Below are positions 50,536 to 62,233 of a DNA stretch of 64,000 bases, in pieces (the first letter of the stretch is position 1; each line of letters begins with the position of its first letter). The stretch comes from Zychaea mexicana (lineage: Eukaryota > Mucoromycota > Mucoromycetes > Mucorales > Lichtheimiaceae), in NCBI RefSeq assembly GCF_025766255.1, contig NW_026516671.1, positions 62,001 to 126,000 of the forward strand, given 5' to 3'. A model generated the notes under the pieces. The model was given only the letters and a program-made list of their open reading frames with translations. It made no database searches and was not told the origin of the DNA. The translations under genes were made by a program, and so were the position numbers.

Positions 50536-51227
50536 ATCAATGCTTACTTTCCGATGGGAGCTTGCAATTTTGGTTATGAATATCCTCACTTCTTCATCTT
50601 CTGCCCAGACATCCTCTCCCTTTACTTATATGCTTCTATATAATAAAACCATCTTTTGTAATATCTACGAATCTTTGTGGGGTTATTGGGGGAAAAGCTT
50701 AGTCTAAAGCAATAGGAAGGTGTTTCTGAAGGCCAGCAGAGGAGTTGTCGCACATTCCTCATATGCAGCTGCAATTGCTCCATTATAGTGACGAAGTTAC
50801 CGATTTCTGTTCAATTGTGCTATTTAGCAGCTTTCTTTTAATCTTTAGGACGAGGTATAATGGAGAAATTGTGTGGAATACGCATGAGAAGGCAAAGCAA
50901 ACATGAACCTAAGTTAGTAGCCAGTCGTAAGTGGCTTTGGACCGCTTAAATATTTTACCCATAAGGCTAAACTTGATTTCCGCTTGCATAAGTATAATCC
51001 TATATGTTTCAATTTGCTATCCCTCAGCCAAAAGTGACCAAGTTCAGAAGCCTATAACTTTTTTTAAAGAAGCAAGAACTCAAATCTAATCCACAAATAT
51101 TATTTTTAAAGGTCTAAAAAACATAAGTAGCCGCTTCTTTTTTTATTTTAAGGTGACATTAAAAAGTAGTAGGGATTCAAAGATTACCTACAAATTTGCG
51201 GATTATAAGGTGCTTGCACCATACCCT

Positions 51228-51663
51228 ATCTGGCCGCTTTCCCAAGAGACCGCCGTCGCCTCATCAGATGGAGAATGCACTGGCTGCCATTCTATCCACT
51301 CAAGGATTGTCGTTGCGGAGCACCACGCGCGAAACGGGAGCACTACACCAGCTGCCCATCCCTGACACCACTACTTCAGCAGTTGTACACGGCCTTCGGC
51401 ACTACACCAACAATCACGTCAACGAGCTACATACCATCGACCATGTCATGAACAAACCACCACGTTCCAATATAGGATTGTCTCGCGGCAAATGAATAAC
51501 GACCTGGCCGGCATTAATTCGCATGCTGCATAAAGTTGACAAGTTAAGCCACTCGGACACTGTCTACGACTCAAATGAACCGACACCCAAGGAAGCGCTA
51601 GACCTGGGCAATGTGGCATCATCATCATCCCTACATCCCTTACTACACTCATGGCGTCTATAA
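51228..51663 (+). mobile_element. Decayed LINE (non-LTR retrotransposon) 3' end, copy 2
   Basis: Frame one (51251-51451) reads RRRLIRWRMHWLPFYPLKDC, then CRCGAPRAKREHYTSCP, the cysteine/histidine knuckle near the C-terminus of LINE polyproteins. The sequence then shifts to a second frame with DHVMNKPPRSNIGLSRGK. A TGA at 51493-51495 stands where a Trp codon would be expected, followed by TTWPALIRMLHKVDKL and NEPTPKEALDLG to the TAA at 51661-51663. RRRxxRWRxxWLP and the TTWPAL tail are features I associate with Mucoromycota LINEs. Copy 1 at about 5 kb shares the motif order. One frameshift and one stop make it inactive. Confidence 0.72.
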
Positions 51664-51843
51664 ACAACTCTTTTCTTCCCCCTCTCACATCTGATCTTCA
51701 CTCTTCCTTTTCTTATTTAGTTCTCCTCACCAAACGTCTCAATCCGGCTTGACTTTTCCCCTCATTAGAAGGGTTTTTTCAGTTAAAGCACCACCTCCTA
51801 TGTATTTTGTTTCTTCTCAACCACCGCACAGCAAGGAAGAGAC

Positions 51844-52235
51844 ATGAATGCTATAAGCGTATCATCATTAGTCTTCCAATTAATATTAACTTTTAACTAT
51901 ATCCGTAATATAACTATGATCGTTTTAATATCACCTGTACCTTCAACAAGTATATGCTTTACAGTGTGGACACTCATCATGTACCGGAATTCAGAACTGA
52001 GGCATTTGTTCAGCTACATAGCTCTAGAAGACGCTGGTTTGTAGCCCAGGCTGCTGCTCTATATGGCAAGTGTGATACCTTCAAACAAATGAGAGGACAT
52101 ATAAAAAATGTATATGAAAAAGCAGAAAAAAAGTGGCGACTGTCACCCATGCAGCATCGCTGTGAACCTGCCAGTGGTTATTATGATATGTATGAAAGTG
52201 CTGTCACATTAAAAATGCTGTATCATCACCAGTGA
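51844..52235 (+). CDS. Small hypothetical protein, possibly two exons
   Basis: Exon 1 51844-51858 (MNAIS) could splice by GTATCA...AACAAG to exon 2 51951-52235, giving about 99 aa in phase. The body reads YSVDTHHVPEFRTEAFVQL, SRRRWFVAQAAALYGKCD and GHIKNVYEKAEKKWRLSP, which looks like real globular coding sequence. No family is recognised. The donor is weak, and the true 5' end could instead be an upstream exon. It lies just downstream of the LINE remnant and could be transposon-related. Confidence 0.4.
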
Positions 52236-52374
52236 ACGTACCCTCCTAATTTGCATCAAAAAACAAGCTCAAGATCTATGTGCACATTTTACAATGACAC
52301 TGTCATCCTTATCACTACGACACCTGTTCTTTATTGATACACACACTGATCCTATATCTATACAGATATGACAA

Positions 52375-54253
52375 TCAAGCTTTAGCATATCTAACACAGA
52401 TATTTTTTTGTTGAGCATAAGTCATCGCTTCCTGAGTAATCATTGGACACACTCGAACCGCGATATATTTCAAACTTGAGCTGTTGTTAGCGAGCGCCAT
52501 AACACCGTCGTTGCTGACTTGGCGCAAAGCAAGCAGTTCTACCCGTTCCAGGCGTTTCAGATGCGACAAGTTAATCATAAACGTGTCGCTGCAGGCGCTT
52601 ATCGTGATCAAACGCACTTCGACAAGATTGGTAAGCTGCCTCGCTACCACTTCCAGCGCGTCCCCGATAGCAAGGCTCCTGTTGCCAGATAATTGCAACT
52701 TTTCGATGCTTTGTATGTTAGCAAGTGCAGCAAGGCTGGCGTTGCTAATAAGATGGCTGCACAAATGGATGTCTTTGAGTGCTGGTGCGTGTTGTTGCTC
52801 TTTATTATCATTGTTATCACTTCCTGTTATTCCGCTTTGTGATGCGATGTTATTCAAGAAATACGTTAGACGGTCGGACGTTAATCGAGAGCATCCTCGA
52901 ATGATCCGAAGCTGTTCCAGGTGCGCGAGATCCAACAGGGCATCAAAAAACGGGTCTTGTATGAGGGGCATCTGGTCGAGTGTGATTGCATGAAGTGACC
53001 GGCATTGGCGCAGCAGTGAGAGTATGGTGTTGGTATCGATTGCTAAACGCTTGAGCGTAAGTGCCCGCAGACAATCTCCATGCAAACTGGAAAACGCGTC
53101 CCAGCCACGGAATTCTTCAGGTTCAATGCCTAATGGCCCGTGTATTTCTACTGTTTCCAACGAGCTCCTACTATGCGCCAAGAATGAACAGATCTGATAT
53201 CCCTGTGAGACGTCTCTAGCACCCAACAGCATTGATATCGTCCTCAACCGTTGACTCGTTGTTATTGTTAATGATGATGATCCCAGTTCTTCAGACGTCG
53301 ATACTGCCGATCTGTCCCAACCTTTTGCCCCCAAAGGAAACTCCTTCCAAAAAAGATGCTGAAGTCTTGGTAAACGCTGCCGGAGTCGTTCGAGCAGCAC
53401 TGTCGGACAAGGATATAAACCGTTTTCAAAATATTCCAGATTCGGACAAGCACGGAATATGCTATCGAGTTTGCGAGGCATATCTACCATTGCAGAAACC
53501 GATACATGCAATGATAGGTGGACGAGGTCTGATAAAACAGGCAGATTGTCGAAAGAATCTTCAATAGCTCGTATCTGATTGACGTACAGTGCTAGATGCG
53601 TAAGGTGGGTGCATATTGACCAAACGGGAACAAATATATCGTCGTTGACAGCCTGGATGTATAGCTGGAGACGTTTCAATGTAGGGCTGACCTTCCGCAG
53701 ATTTTGAAGAAGCAAGCTGGATGATAATCTTGTAGATTTTATAACTATACCAGAACAACGCCATAATAATCAGAACAACAATATAGCTCTCCTTCCCACA
53801 CCGTGTAAAGATTGAAAAGTACGTACGCAGGGTATGTAAAGTTTTACATTCGCTTATCAACTGGATCCACTGGTCTCCGGGGTCAGTAAGTTCTAACCGA
53901 TGGATATGGCCTGCTGCTGCCTGCGTAACTTTAAAAAACATCGCATTGTTCAATGTGCCGCTGCTCGAAGACACCTCTACTTCGCGCCATGCTTCCCGAC
54001 AATCCCCCACTAGAGTACGCCAGTTCTTGTTCACCAGCATGCACTCTACGAGCTGTAGGTTTGGCACATGAGCGAACACCCAGGACAAAAGTTCGATTGG
54101 TAGCGCAGCAATGAAATCGACGCCCTTGTCATGCTTCACTTCTTCTTCGACGGACATCACTGAGTGACGGGATTCGCCTTTTGAATCCTTTTGAGTAGCC
54201 ACTACCTCGTCACTGGCAGAGTTGTTTATGCCAACTACACCGTTGCTGCTCAT
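52375..54253 (-). CDS. F-box and leucine-rich repeat protein
   Basis: Two exons, 53827-54253 and 52375-53744, in phase, encode 598 aa. The F-box lies at about residues 48-90 (IAALPIELLSWVFAHVPNLQ, then CMLVNKNWRTLVGD), after a polar N-terminus. The rest is a leucine-rich repeat solenoid: LHTLLIKSTRLSSSLLLQNL across the splice, LKRLQLYIQ, LTHLALYVNQ, LVHLSLHVS, LRALTLKRLA, LKDIHLCSHLISNASLAALA, IEKLQLSGNRSLAIGDALE and LKYIAVRVCPMITQEAMTYA. F-box/LRR proteins recruit substrates to SCF ubiquitin ligases. The target is unknown. Intact, unlike the two related loci at 21-23 kb and 60-61.6 kb. It shares a 702-bp divergent upstream region with NOP7. Confidence 0.9.
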
Positions 54254-54955
54254 TGCTGTTGCTTTTTTTTAATTGGGCTGTCTTTGTGTTAAAAACGTTT
54301 TTAAAGGGGGTTTGATATGTTCCCCAGCTTATATGCGCGCAGTGATTATTGAGCTCTAAGGTTCTAGCCTTTTTTGTCAAACGGTTCTTAGTAAAGCACT
54401 GACATACACTCCAAGATTTGGTGCGACGTTTTATACAAACCGCATAGATTGAACTGCGCCGGCTTAGCATTATCGATAATCGCTGGTCCGTACCGGAGAG
54501 GATTGTACGAGACAAAACTTTTACGACCATATCATACCTTTCTATTCCTGGTGCATACATCAACAATTTCCTCCTTAGGAGGCGTGGCTGTGCACAACAG
54601 TAAAGCTGAAGGGCTTTGACCTGTACCTTTTCATACTGCTTGGAAAACTTTCACAGGCATACCGAATAGTGTAGACTGTGCAGTACTGTGCAATCGATAA
54701 CCGTAAGACTGCGCCACCATCAACAGTTGATTTTATTCAGTGCAGTGCTGGTAACCTCCATGAAGTCTCTTCTGTTTGGTGTTGTACATTCATACCAAGC
54801 GCAGAAAGCCGATCATCATTCAAGCAGCGAGCCTCTCAGGTGATACAAACCTTGGATGACAAGCCACATTTTGTGTGCTACTCAATGCAAAAAAATCGAG
54901 GACTTGAATTTTGGACTTTTCATACCCTATCATTTTTTTGTGTGTGTGCTAAACC
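54254..54955. other. Divergent promoter region, F-box/LRR and NOP7
   Basis: About 700 bp between two divergent starts. Short open frames on both strands have no recognisable content. It presumably holds both promoters. No ribosome-biogenesis promoter element was clearly visible. Confidence 0.45.
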
Positions 54956-56954
54956 ATGGCCAAAATTCAAAAGAAGGGAAAGAAAGGAAACGCTGCCAAC
55001 TTTATTACGAGACAGCAAGCCTTGAAGAAGCTTCAGATCTCCCTAGCCGATTTCAGGTGAGTACTATATCTGAAAGATATTTTCGAGATCCAAAATGTCT
55101 CAAAAGATAGATCGATCTAACATGAATGAAACACCTGTGTAATAGACGTCTTTGCATCTTAAAAGGCATCTATCCTCGCGAACCACGCAACAAAAAGAAA
55201 GCCAACAAGGGTTCAACCGCACCTGCTACTTTCTACTACACCAAAGACATTCAATATCTTCTTCATGAACCTCTCCTGAACAAATTCCGTGAATACAAAA
55301 CGTTTGCCCGAAAGCTTAACAAGGTTCTTCACAAGGGCGAATACAGCACAGCCAAGTCATTGGAAGATAACCATCGCCCAATTTACTCGCTGGATCATAT
55401 TGTTAAGGAGAGGTAAGAAGGACATTCCTGTGTAGATTCATGATGAATGCAAGAGAGTTATTCACATCAAAGGTTCATTGTTATTGTAGATACCCGAGCT
55501 TTGTTGACGCCTTGCGTGACATGGACGATGCCATTTCGATGCTTTATCTGTTCTCCAAGATGCCCACCGATAGCAAGATCAAGGCTAAGATGGTCAAGGA
55601 CTGCCAACGTTTGATCGCCGAGTTCCAAGCATACGTGGCAAAGTCCAAAAGCTTGCGCAAGGTGTTTTTCTCTATTAAGGGCATTTACTACCAAGCTGAG
55701 ATCAAGGGTCAGACCATCACTTGGATTGTGCCGTATCAATTTGCACAGGATGTAAGCACACATTTTGCGGCTGAAAGGCCATAAGCTCGGGAATCTGGAT
55801 AGAGAGAAAGGTTTAAAGAAAGGCTGACGCTTAAAACGATGGGTTTGACATAGGTACCAACCGACGTTGATTTCCGTGTGATGCTGACTTTCCTTGAATT
55901 TTACACCACCTTGATGGGATTCGTCAACTTCCGTCTTTACAACGAGCTCAACATTGCCTATCCCCCCAAACTCGACGACACCGGCAACTTGAATCTCGGC
56001 GCGTTGCCCGCCAGTATGCGAAACGATGGTGAAGACGTCGCCCCTGAGACCACTTTAGACGAGTTTAAGACGGTCGGAAACGCAGCAGAAGGAGAGGAAG
56101 AGGCAGAATCGGAAGACGTGGCTACTTTGCGCAAAATCCAGGAGCACTCGCAAGAAGTTTCATCTTTGCAGCATCTGTTCTCCAAGTGCGTGTTCTTCCT
56201 TTCTCGCGAAACGCCACGATACGCTCTCGAATTTATGATCACATCCTGCGGTGGCCAGGTCAGCTGGGACCCAACTGTAGGTGCCAACCCGCCTTACGCT
56301 GAAGACGACGAACGAATCACCCATCAGATCAGCGATAGACCCAAGGTCAACAACCGTGTCTTGTCCCGCGCCTATGTACAGCCTCAATGGATCGCCGATT
56401 GTATCAATGCTCGCAAAATCTTGCGCCCCAGCTTGTACGAACCTGGCAATACTTTGCCCCCTCATTTGAGTCCCTTCGTTGAAGCCAAGGAAGGTGATTA
56501 CGTACCGGAGGGTATTGATGAAGAAGACAATGCAGAGGGCAGCGGAGCTGAAGAAGAAGAAGAGGAGGAGGAGACTGGCGCTGCTGCAGAGGCCGAGAAT
56601 GAAGAGGATGAATACGAGCGCGAGCTCAAGGCCGAAGCTGCTGGTGTCACTTTCTCCGAGTACCAGAGCCCCGCGGAAGGCAAGAAGTCTGCCAAGGGCA
56701 AGAAGCGAACTGCTACTGACGTCGAGGAAGCAGAACGCAAAGAAATGGCACATGTGATGATGACCAACAAGCAAAGAAAGCTGTACGAGAAGATGAAGTA
56801 CAGCAATCAACAGAAGGCCGACGAGGTAAGCATACGACTACTAACTCTACTTATTTTCATCGTACTCGATATATTGATCGTATCATTTGTTTTTCCTTTC
56901 TAGGTTGCCAAATTGGAGCGCAAGAAGAAGGCTCTCAAGAAGGCCAAGAACTAG
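54956..56954 (+). CDS. NOP7: Pescadillo homolog, 60S ribosome biogenesis factor Nop7
   Basis: A member of the PeBoW (Nop7-Erb1-Ytm1) complex acting in the nucleolus on 27S pre-rRNA and 60S assembly. Five exons in phase, 54956-55056, 55146-55412, 55490-55751, 55854-56825 and 56904-56954, give 550 aa, normal for fungi. The N-terminal pescadillo domain starts [20 protein letters not shown] and runs through [60 protein letters not shown] and [25 protein letters not shown] domain follows at about residues 315-400 ([39 protein letters not shown]). Then come a strongly acidic Glu/Asp stretch and a basic tail ([14 protein letters not shown]). The start is the first ATG and matches the conserved N-terminus. 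Confidence 0.96.
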
Positions 56955-57105
56955 ACTTTGCATTTTTCCTCTCCCTTGTTTCTCATTCTTTTTTTTTCCT
57001 TCCTTTCCATGTATACATATAGCAAACGCAGTTTCTTTTATTTAAAGACAAAAAGCCAAAAGCATTCCCTCTATTTTTTCTTTGTAATAATTCTTCATTT
57101 TCAAC

Positions 57106-57939
57106 TCATAAAACACTTCCTTTGGACAATATCTGCTCCCAATCATCCTGTTGTAACGTTTGGCCTTGTTTGACTGCTGCATCCACATTGCCACGCGCTT
57201 CAGCCATCAAGTGATTCCGTACCATCGCTAACCGCTGCACAGCCGGTCCACAGTTCTGTTCCGTGTTGCTGCTGGCCTGATTCTCCTCCGCCACCTCCTT
57301 TTGTGCCTCCTTGATCAGCGCCTCCACAGCTGGCGGTGCGCCATAGATGTCATCGGTGTACCGCATTTCTTGCAAATATGCCACGATATCCTCTGCCTGG
57401 AGCAAATCTTGCCATTGGTGCTGGCGTTGTTGTTCTGCTATACTATGCTGATGGTCCATTTGATGTCGGTGTGACAAGTAGGTGTTTGAGTCAGGTACGA
57501 GGTCCTCACCATACAGCTCGTCCGTATATGCAGTCGAGTTTAGGAAAGCCTGAATGCCAGCGCCATCGCTCGTGTGCTCTTGTGGTGCAGGTGGTAGCCC
57601 GCGGTTTAGAAGTATAGGATCTGGTTGTTGCATAGAATGGAATTGAACTGGGTTGTTAGAAGTTGCTTGCGATTGTCGTGGCGCTCCAAATGTGTCAAAC
57701 GCTTGATCGTCAACTCGTCCTTGTCGAGATTGTTGTTGTTGAGAACGGAAGCGACTTGATTCGGCAGCATTGGAGGTTGATCGATATTGGCTGCTGTTAG
57801 AAATATTTTCGTCTTGGCGAAGAGTGCTTGAAGAGCTGCCAGAGGCTCCTCCTTTGTCTGACCATGGAAGCATATCGTGTTGTGATAATACAGGGGCTAA
57901 AGAGGGGAAGGTATCGGAAGGCTCTGTGTGATTCTGCAT
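57106..57939 (-). CDS. Hypothetical protein with duplicated YTD[ED][LI]YG motif
   Basis: A 277-codon uninterrupted frame. The N-terminal half is low-complexity (Ser/Gln/Asn-rich, PSLAPVLSQHDMLPW near the start). The C-terminal half holds two related segments: FLNSTAYTDELYGEDL (motif at residues 138-144) and YLQEMRYTDDIYGAPP (194-200). After them comes a helical stretch (AVEALIKEAQKEVAEE, VQRLAMVRNHLMAEARGNVD). I do not recognise the family. The conserved-looking repeats suggest a short binding motif. Codon usage and the lack of stops support a real gene. It ends 151 bp from the NOP7 stop (convergent) and begins 101 bp downstream of the XAP5 stop on the same strand. Confidence 0.7.
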   Translation of the reverse strand: MQNHTEPSDTFPSLAPVLSQHDMLPWSDKGGASGSSSSTLRQDENISNSSQYRSTSNAAESSRFRSQQQQSRQGRVDDQAFDTFGAPRQSQATSNNPVQFHSMQQPDPILLNRGLPPAPQEHTSDGAGIQAFLNSTAYTDELYGEDLVPDSNTYLSHRHQMDHQHSIAEQQRQHQWQDLLQAEDIVAYLQEMRYTDDIYGAPPAVEALIKEAQKEVAEENQASSNTEQNCGPAVQRLAMVRNHLMAEARGNVDAAVKQGQTLQQDDWEQILSKGSVL

Positions 57940-58040
57940 GTGAAATTATATCAAAGCAGCAAGCAGCGGCGTAAACATATGTCAAACGCCACCATGATAG
58001 TCCGAACTAAAGGCAAATATCAAACATCCTTTATTATTAT

Positions 58041-59675
58041 TTACACAGCTTTTTTAGAATCCTTGATTGTGTATTTGCCGTACTGTATAAAAGGTTAAGG
58101 GTTAAGATGCGTAAGTACACGTTACAATTCCACATTGCATAACGAGCCGTATGAATGGTGCTTACATTCTTTTCTGGATCAAAGACTTCCCAACGACTGG
58201 CGGGAAAAATGTGCTTGTTCTTTTCATACCACGATCGCTCTACTACTTTACCAGCGTGGGACTACATGATGAATGAAAAGACAAAGCCACAATATTAATA
58301 TTCTATTTATCCTCTAATACATCTAGATCTCATGCTTGATCCAAAATAAAACGGACCTCGTCCTTTTCAACAGTTGCATCATTAATCAACCGAATATCGT
58401 CGTGCACGTCAAAGCTGAATAGAGGACCGGACTTGCCACGTGCTTTGTTGATAATGAAATCGTAAAACGTGTAATGCTATAGAATCAGTGCCCGGTTAGC
58501 AGATATTAATACAGTAAAGTACAAATACCATAGAGTCCACCTCGATAAAAGAAAAAGCTTACATGTGGAATGATTAAATCTTCCTTGACGTAAATGAGAT
58601 TGTCCACATTGACACCCTTAAGCTGTGGAAACTGTTGGCGACATGCTTCTAAGAACTGTGCGATACTATCGCCTTTCTTACACTACAATAAAATAAAAGA
58701 AATAAATGTAAGCTACGAGTAACCAATCGATATTTTTCTATCTGTCGTCCGTGTTGCCTATTCACCTGAACATTTTTACGATGTCCACTACCATCCCAGT
58801 ACGAATATGTGATACTGATGGTCTCCTCTAAATGGTACAAACACAAACAACTAGATCCTGTGAGTAACTCTCCTCCTACTCATGTACCTCGTTGCCATCA
58901 GAGTAAACAAAGAATTTACTTACTCTTGATCTCTTCCTGTCTCTTTAGCCAATCTTTTCGCAATTGTTCCCGCTCAACTCTTTCGATTTCTTCTCTTTCA
59001 CGATCAGGTAAAAAGCTTGTATCCACTGATGGATCCTTCAATATCTTCCGCTTCTTTTGGGCTTTTTTAGCTGCTGCAAGTTCATCGTCTTCTTCTTCTT
59101 CTTCTTCATCGTCGACGGCAAACGATAATTTGACACTGGCTTTCTTTTTCTTTCGTTTCTTTTTCTTTTCATCACTACATATGGATTTTGGTGATTCCAT
59201 ACAGGAACGTTTCGATTTTATTAAAACATAACATAGGTCGCACACCATTGAGAAAGAATACGGTACCTTAGTGGCGCCGTTTGGGCCGCTTCACGCATTT
59301 GTTGTTCTTCTAAATTTTCCTTGATCTTTCTGTAATCACGCAGTTCCGTCAGACCGATCGTGCTGCTTTTCAGTTGTGATTCGATGTCATTGGTTGTTGC
59401 CACAAATTTATCAGAGCCCACACGCACTTCATTTTGCTGGTATTATTTAGAAAAGAAGAAAATTATTAATTTGTTTTCTCAAGATCTGTTTGTGTATATT
59501 GAATGTCTAACGTCCCTTATTTCTCTTCTACAAATAACACGATCGCCTTTCATTGAAGTGGCTATTCTTTTGTTACCTTGGCAATCTTCTGTCGTTCCCT
59601 TTCAGATTCTTCATAAATCTTACGACGTGCTTTTTCAAGCATCGCCTGACGTTGTCCCTCGGCTTTGGAGTCCAT
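58041..59675 (-). CDS. XAP5/FAM50 family nuclear protein
   Basis: Eight exons in phase: 59577-59675, 59267-59436, 58924-59174, 58766-58827, 58563-58682, 58357-58476, 58166-58261 and 58041-58082, for 319 aa, close to human FAM50A. Start [19 protein letters not shown] and a coiled, charged N-terminus ([20 protein letters not shown]) precede a Lys-rich stretch plus acidic run ([12 protein letters not shown]). The signature XAP5 domain follows: [76 protein letters not shown] and [20 protein letters not shown]. It ends in [16 protein letters not shown]50/XAP5 proteins are nuclear and linked to splicing or transcription. The fungal role is inferred by family. Confidence 0.95.
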
Positions 59676-59929
59676 AGCTGAATTCTTAAAAGAAAAGTTC
59701 GGGCAAAGAAAGAAAAGAGGGAGAAGCAGGAACCTATATGATTCAGTAGCTAATCCAATCTGTGAATAGAACTTGGGTAGTTCCGAGCTGCCAATCACAT
59801 TAGCCGCGGTATCAAATCACCGTCTACAAGTTTCTTCTTCCTTGTGTTTCTTATCCCTTTCTTTCCATACATTTAGCATAAATGGATACATCGTTTATTG
59901 TGCCAAAGTAATAGGAGAAAAGGTCCTTC

Positions 59930-61647
59930 TCAGCAAACCGATTGCGTCTGTGTAGTCTGCCCGGGATAGTCATGGGGAATCACTTCTTCCAAGTATTGAC
60001 AAGTGATGATATCGTGTGCCCCTTCGTCGCTGATCTCCAAGCCTTTAAAGTGCAGTTTTGCCGATACAAAATCTCTTAGCCCTTGAGTGAAGAGCGACAT
60101 GGAGGAAGCACTCAGCTTCCTTATTGGTACCTGTCATATATCCAGCCTCTTTATTGTGCGAATGTGGACGATATACTCTAATGTTTTAAGTCAGCGTCAG
60201 TCATTCAAGCGATGTCGGTCCACGCCAAATATGGTACCGCAGAAAGCCTATGAGCCTTTTTTATGGACATTAAAAATAAGTAAGTTGTAATCGATGTACG
60301 GAGTAGAGGGTTTGCTTTGCGTTAATGATGGCGTCGACGGCTTCTTGGTGTGTTTGCTTAGGATTGTCAATGGTGCGGTTGGAAAGAACTTGTAGAGTAA
60401 AAAAAGGAGAGGATCACAGCCGATACCACGTCCCTCCATGAAGCATTCGCAAAAGAAACATGATAGGTGGATCTCTAAACGCATCAAGTTTGGAAGATCC
60501 TAACTCGCCGCTAAGGTTGTCATTGTCGATTGTTACGAACTGTAGTGTACGAAGCAAACATCGATTTTCCTCTATAAGCGCATTAGTTTCGCCAGTATGT
60601 ACATATCCAATGTAGTACGAGGGAGTTTTCACTGATCGTGCCGTGTACATTGGATAACTCGTCGTACCCGTGAGATAGCATAATATTTGAGACACGTTGG
60701 TTGAATTGGAACAGTATGTACAGTATTTGCTCAAAATTGGCGTCCGTGTTGCCTAGTTTCAGGTTGCGAAGGTTGAGCGAGTGCTGTAGGATAAAACCAA
60801 ATCGGATGTTGATTACAATCTCATCGGTACCGTATAATGTAGTTTATTATGTATGCTGCGCTTTTATGTAGCATCGACGAAACTTAATTGATTTGGCGTT
60901 ACATGATAGAGATTACACTTGCAAACAAAGCATAAGAATGCGATCAAATCAATTGCTGTGTACCGCCTATCAATGGACAATTTTGTTAATGCTAAAGGCT
61001 CTTGCATTGTTAATGCCGCTTGCGGTCAATCGTCGCTAAGCTGCCCTATCCGCATTCCAGCTGGAGCGGATCGTTTGTTACGTGTTGCTGTTGATTCGTT
61101 TTTGATAACTTTTTGTTTGGGATATCCGGAACACATGTTAATCCTTGTTCTTTTATAAGTACTTGTTCACCCATCAGATGCCCCAAACTAGAAATTTTCT
61201 AAAGTATATCACATTAGGTAGCATACCCGTATGGCATCTGAATGCAGCATCTACATTTCATTCTTGTACATATAGAAAGCAGGCCAATCGAGTAGAGACA
61301 AAAAATGACCAAGCTGTCCAACATCCATCCTTACAATATAAAATAGTCCAAAGAAGCAATTTTTCACATTGTACCGAATTCGATCTCTTACCAAAATATG
61401 CAGAGCGTGGGTAGCGTAGTAGCAAGGAGCATTCCGTAATGAAGTGAACCACTCCTTTAGCAACGGCCTTTTTCTTCAGGTCCAATGTCTGCAAAGCGAG
61501 AAGTATTATAATTGGATGCTCTAAAGGATTACAGTGGTCCTCCGTTAAGATCACCCTCAGATAAATTAAGCCCTCAATTATGTCAACCCTTTTGATGGGA
61601 CAATTTAGAATGAGAAAGCATATAGATTCTATATAAAGCCCACCCAC
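59930..61647 (-). pseudogene. LRR (F-box/LRR-like) gene relic, broken (pseudogene 2)
   Basis: From 61647 downward the minus strand reads LIYLRVILTEDHCNPLEHPI and LLALQTLDLKKKAVAKGVVH. After a gap, LNLRNLKLGNTDANFEQILY lies at about 60780-60710 and continues to a stop near 60590. The next frame carries TLQFVTIDNDNLSGELGSSK (about 60545-60490). The last part reads FTQGLRDFVSAKLHFKGLEI, DEGAHDIITCQYLEE and ends TGA at 59930. The leucine spacing is that of LRR proteins like the intact gene at 52-54 kb. Frames change between adjacent segments without introns. No F-box start was found, so the class is inferred. Confidence 0.6.
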
Positions 61648-61649
61648 AC

Positions 61650-62231
61650 TTTCTTTTCAACCCCCAGCATCAGCTTCACCCTAAGACCTCCTTTGGGGTT
61701 GATCAACGGGGGACTACTGTAGATGCATTGAGGAAAATGTAATTTGACAGCGTATCCTTATTATCTTTATGTGCATGAGAAGTAGTTACTGTGTTTACTG
61801 CATAGTAAAAGTCGCCTCTATCAGTGCATGCTATAGAATAAAGTCCCATTAGCGGCCACTAAAAACGAGAAGGCTTCATCTCGTACATGCAGATATGCTC
61901 TTGGTCGAAAACCGTCCCATGATCTGCTACTACTAAGCTATAGTTCGAGTAGGCCCGTTCCTCCCTCGCATTTTCATATTAAAATTACAAGACTATAATG
62001 CGTTGTAAGGTTGCTGTCATTATTCATCAAGTTTTGGTTAGCTACGGCAACATGATGCGGCGTCACCAACGGCTTAGAATCAGTATGCTTTCTTTTGAGC
62101 ATCACCTATATCTATATTGCACTTTCAGTGGCCATAGTAGCTTCGCTTCTCTCCATGCTTGTAGAAAACGACCCAAAATGTATGCACTTATTATGCGGTT
62201 TATTGAAAACTGAGTGTAACACTAATCATTG
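61650..62231. other. Intergenic, nothing recognised
   Basis: About 580 bp between the LRR relic and the Tc1-type element. No gene or repeat identified. Confidence 0.5.
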
Positions 62232-62233
62232 TA

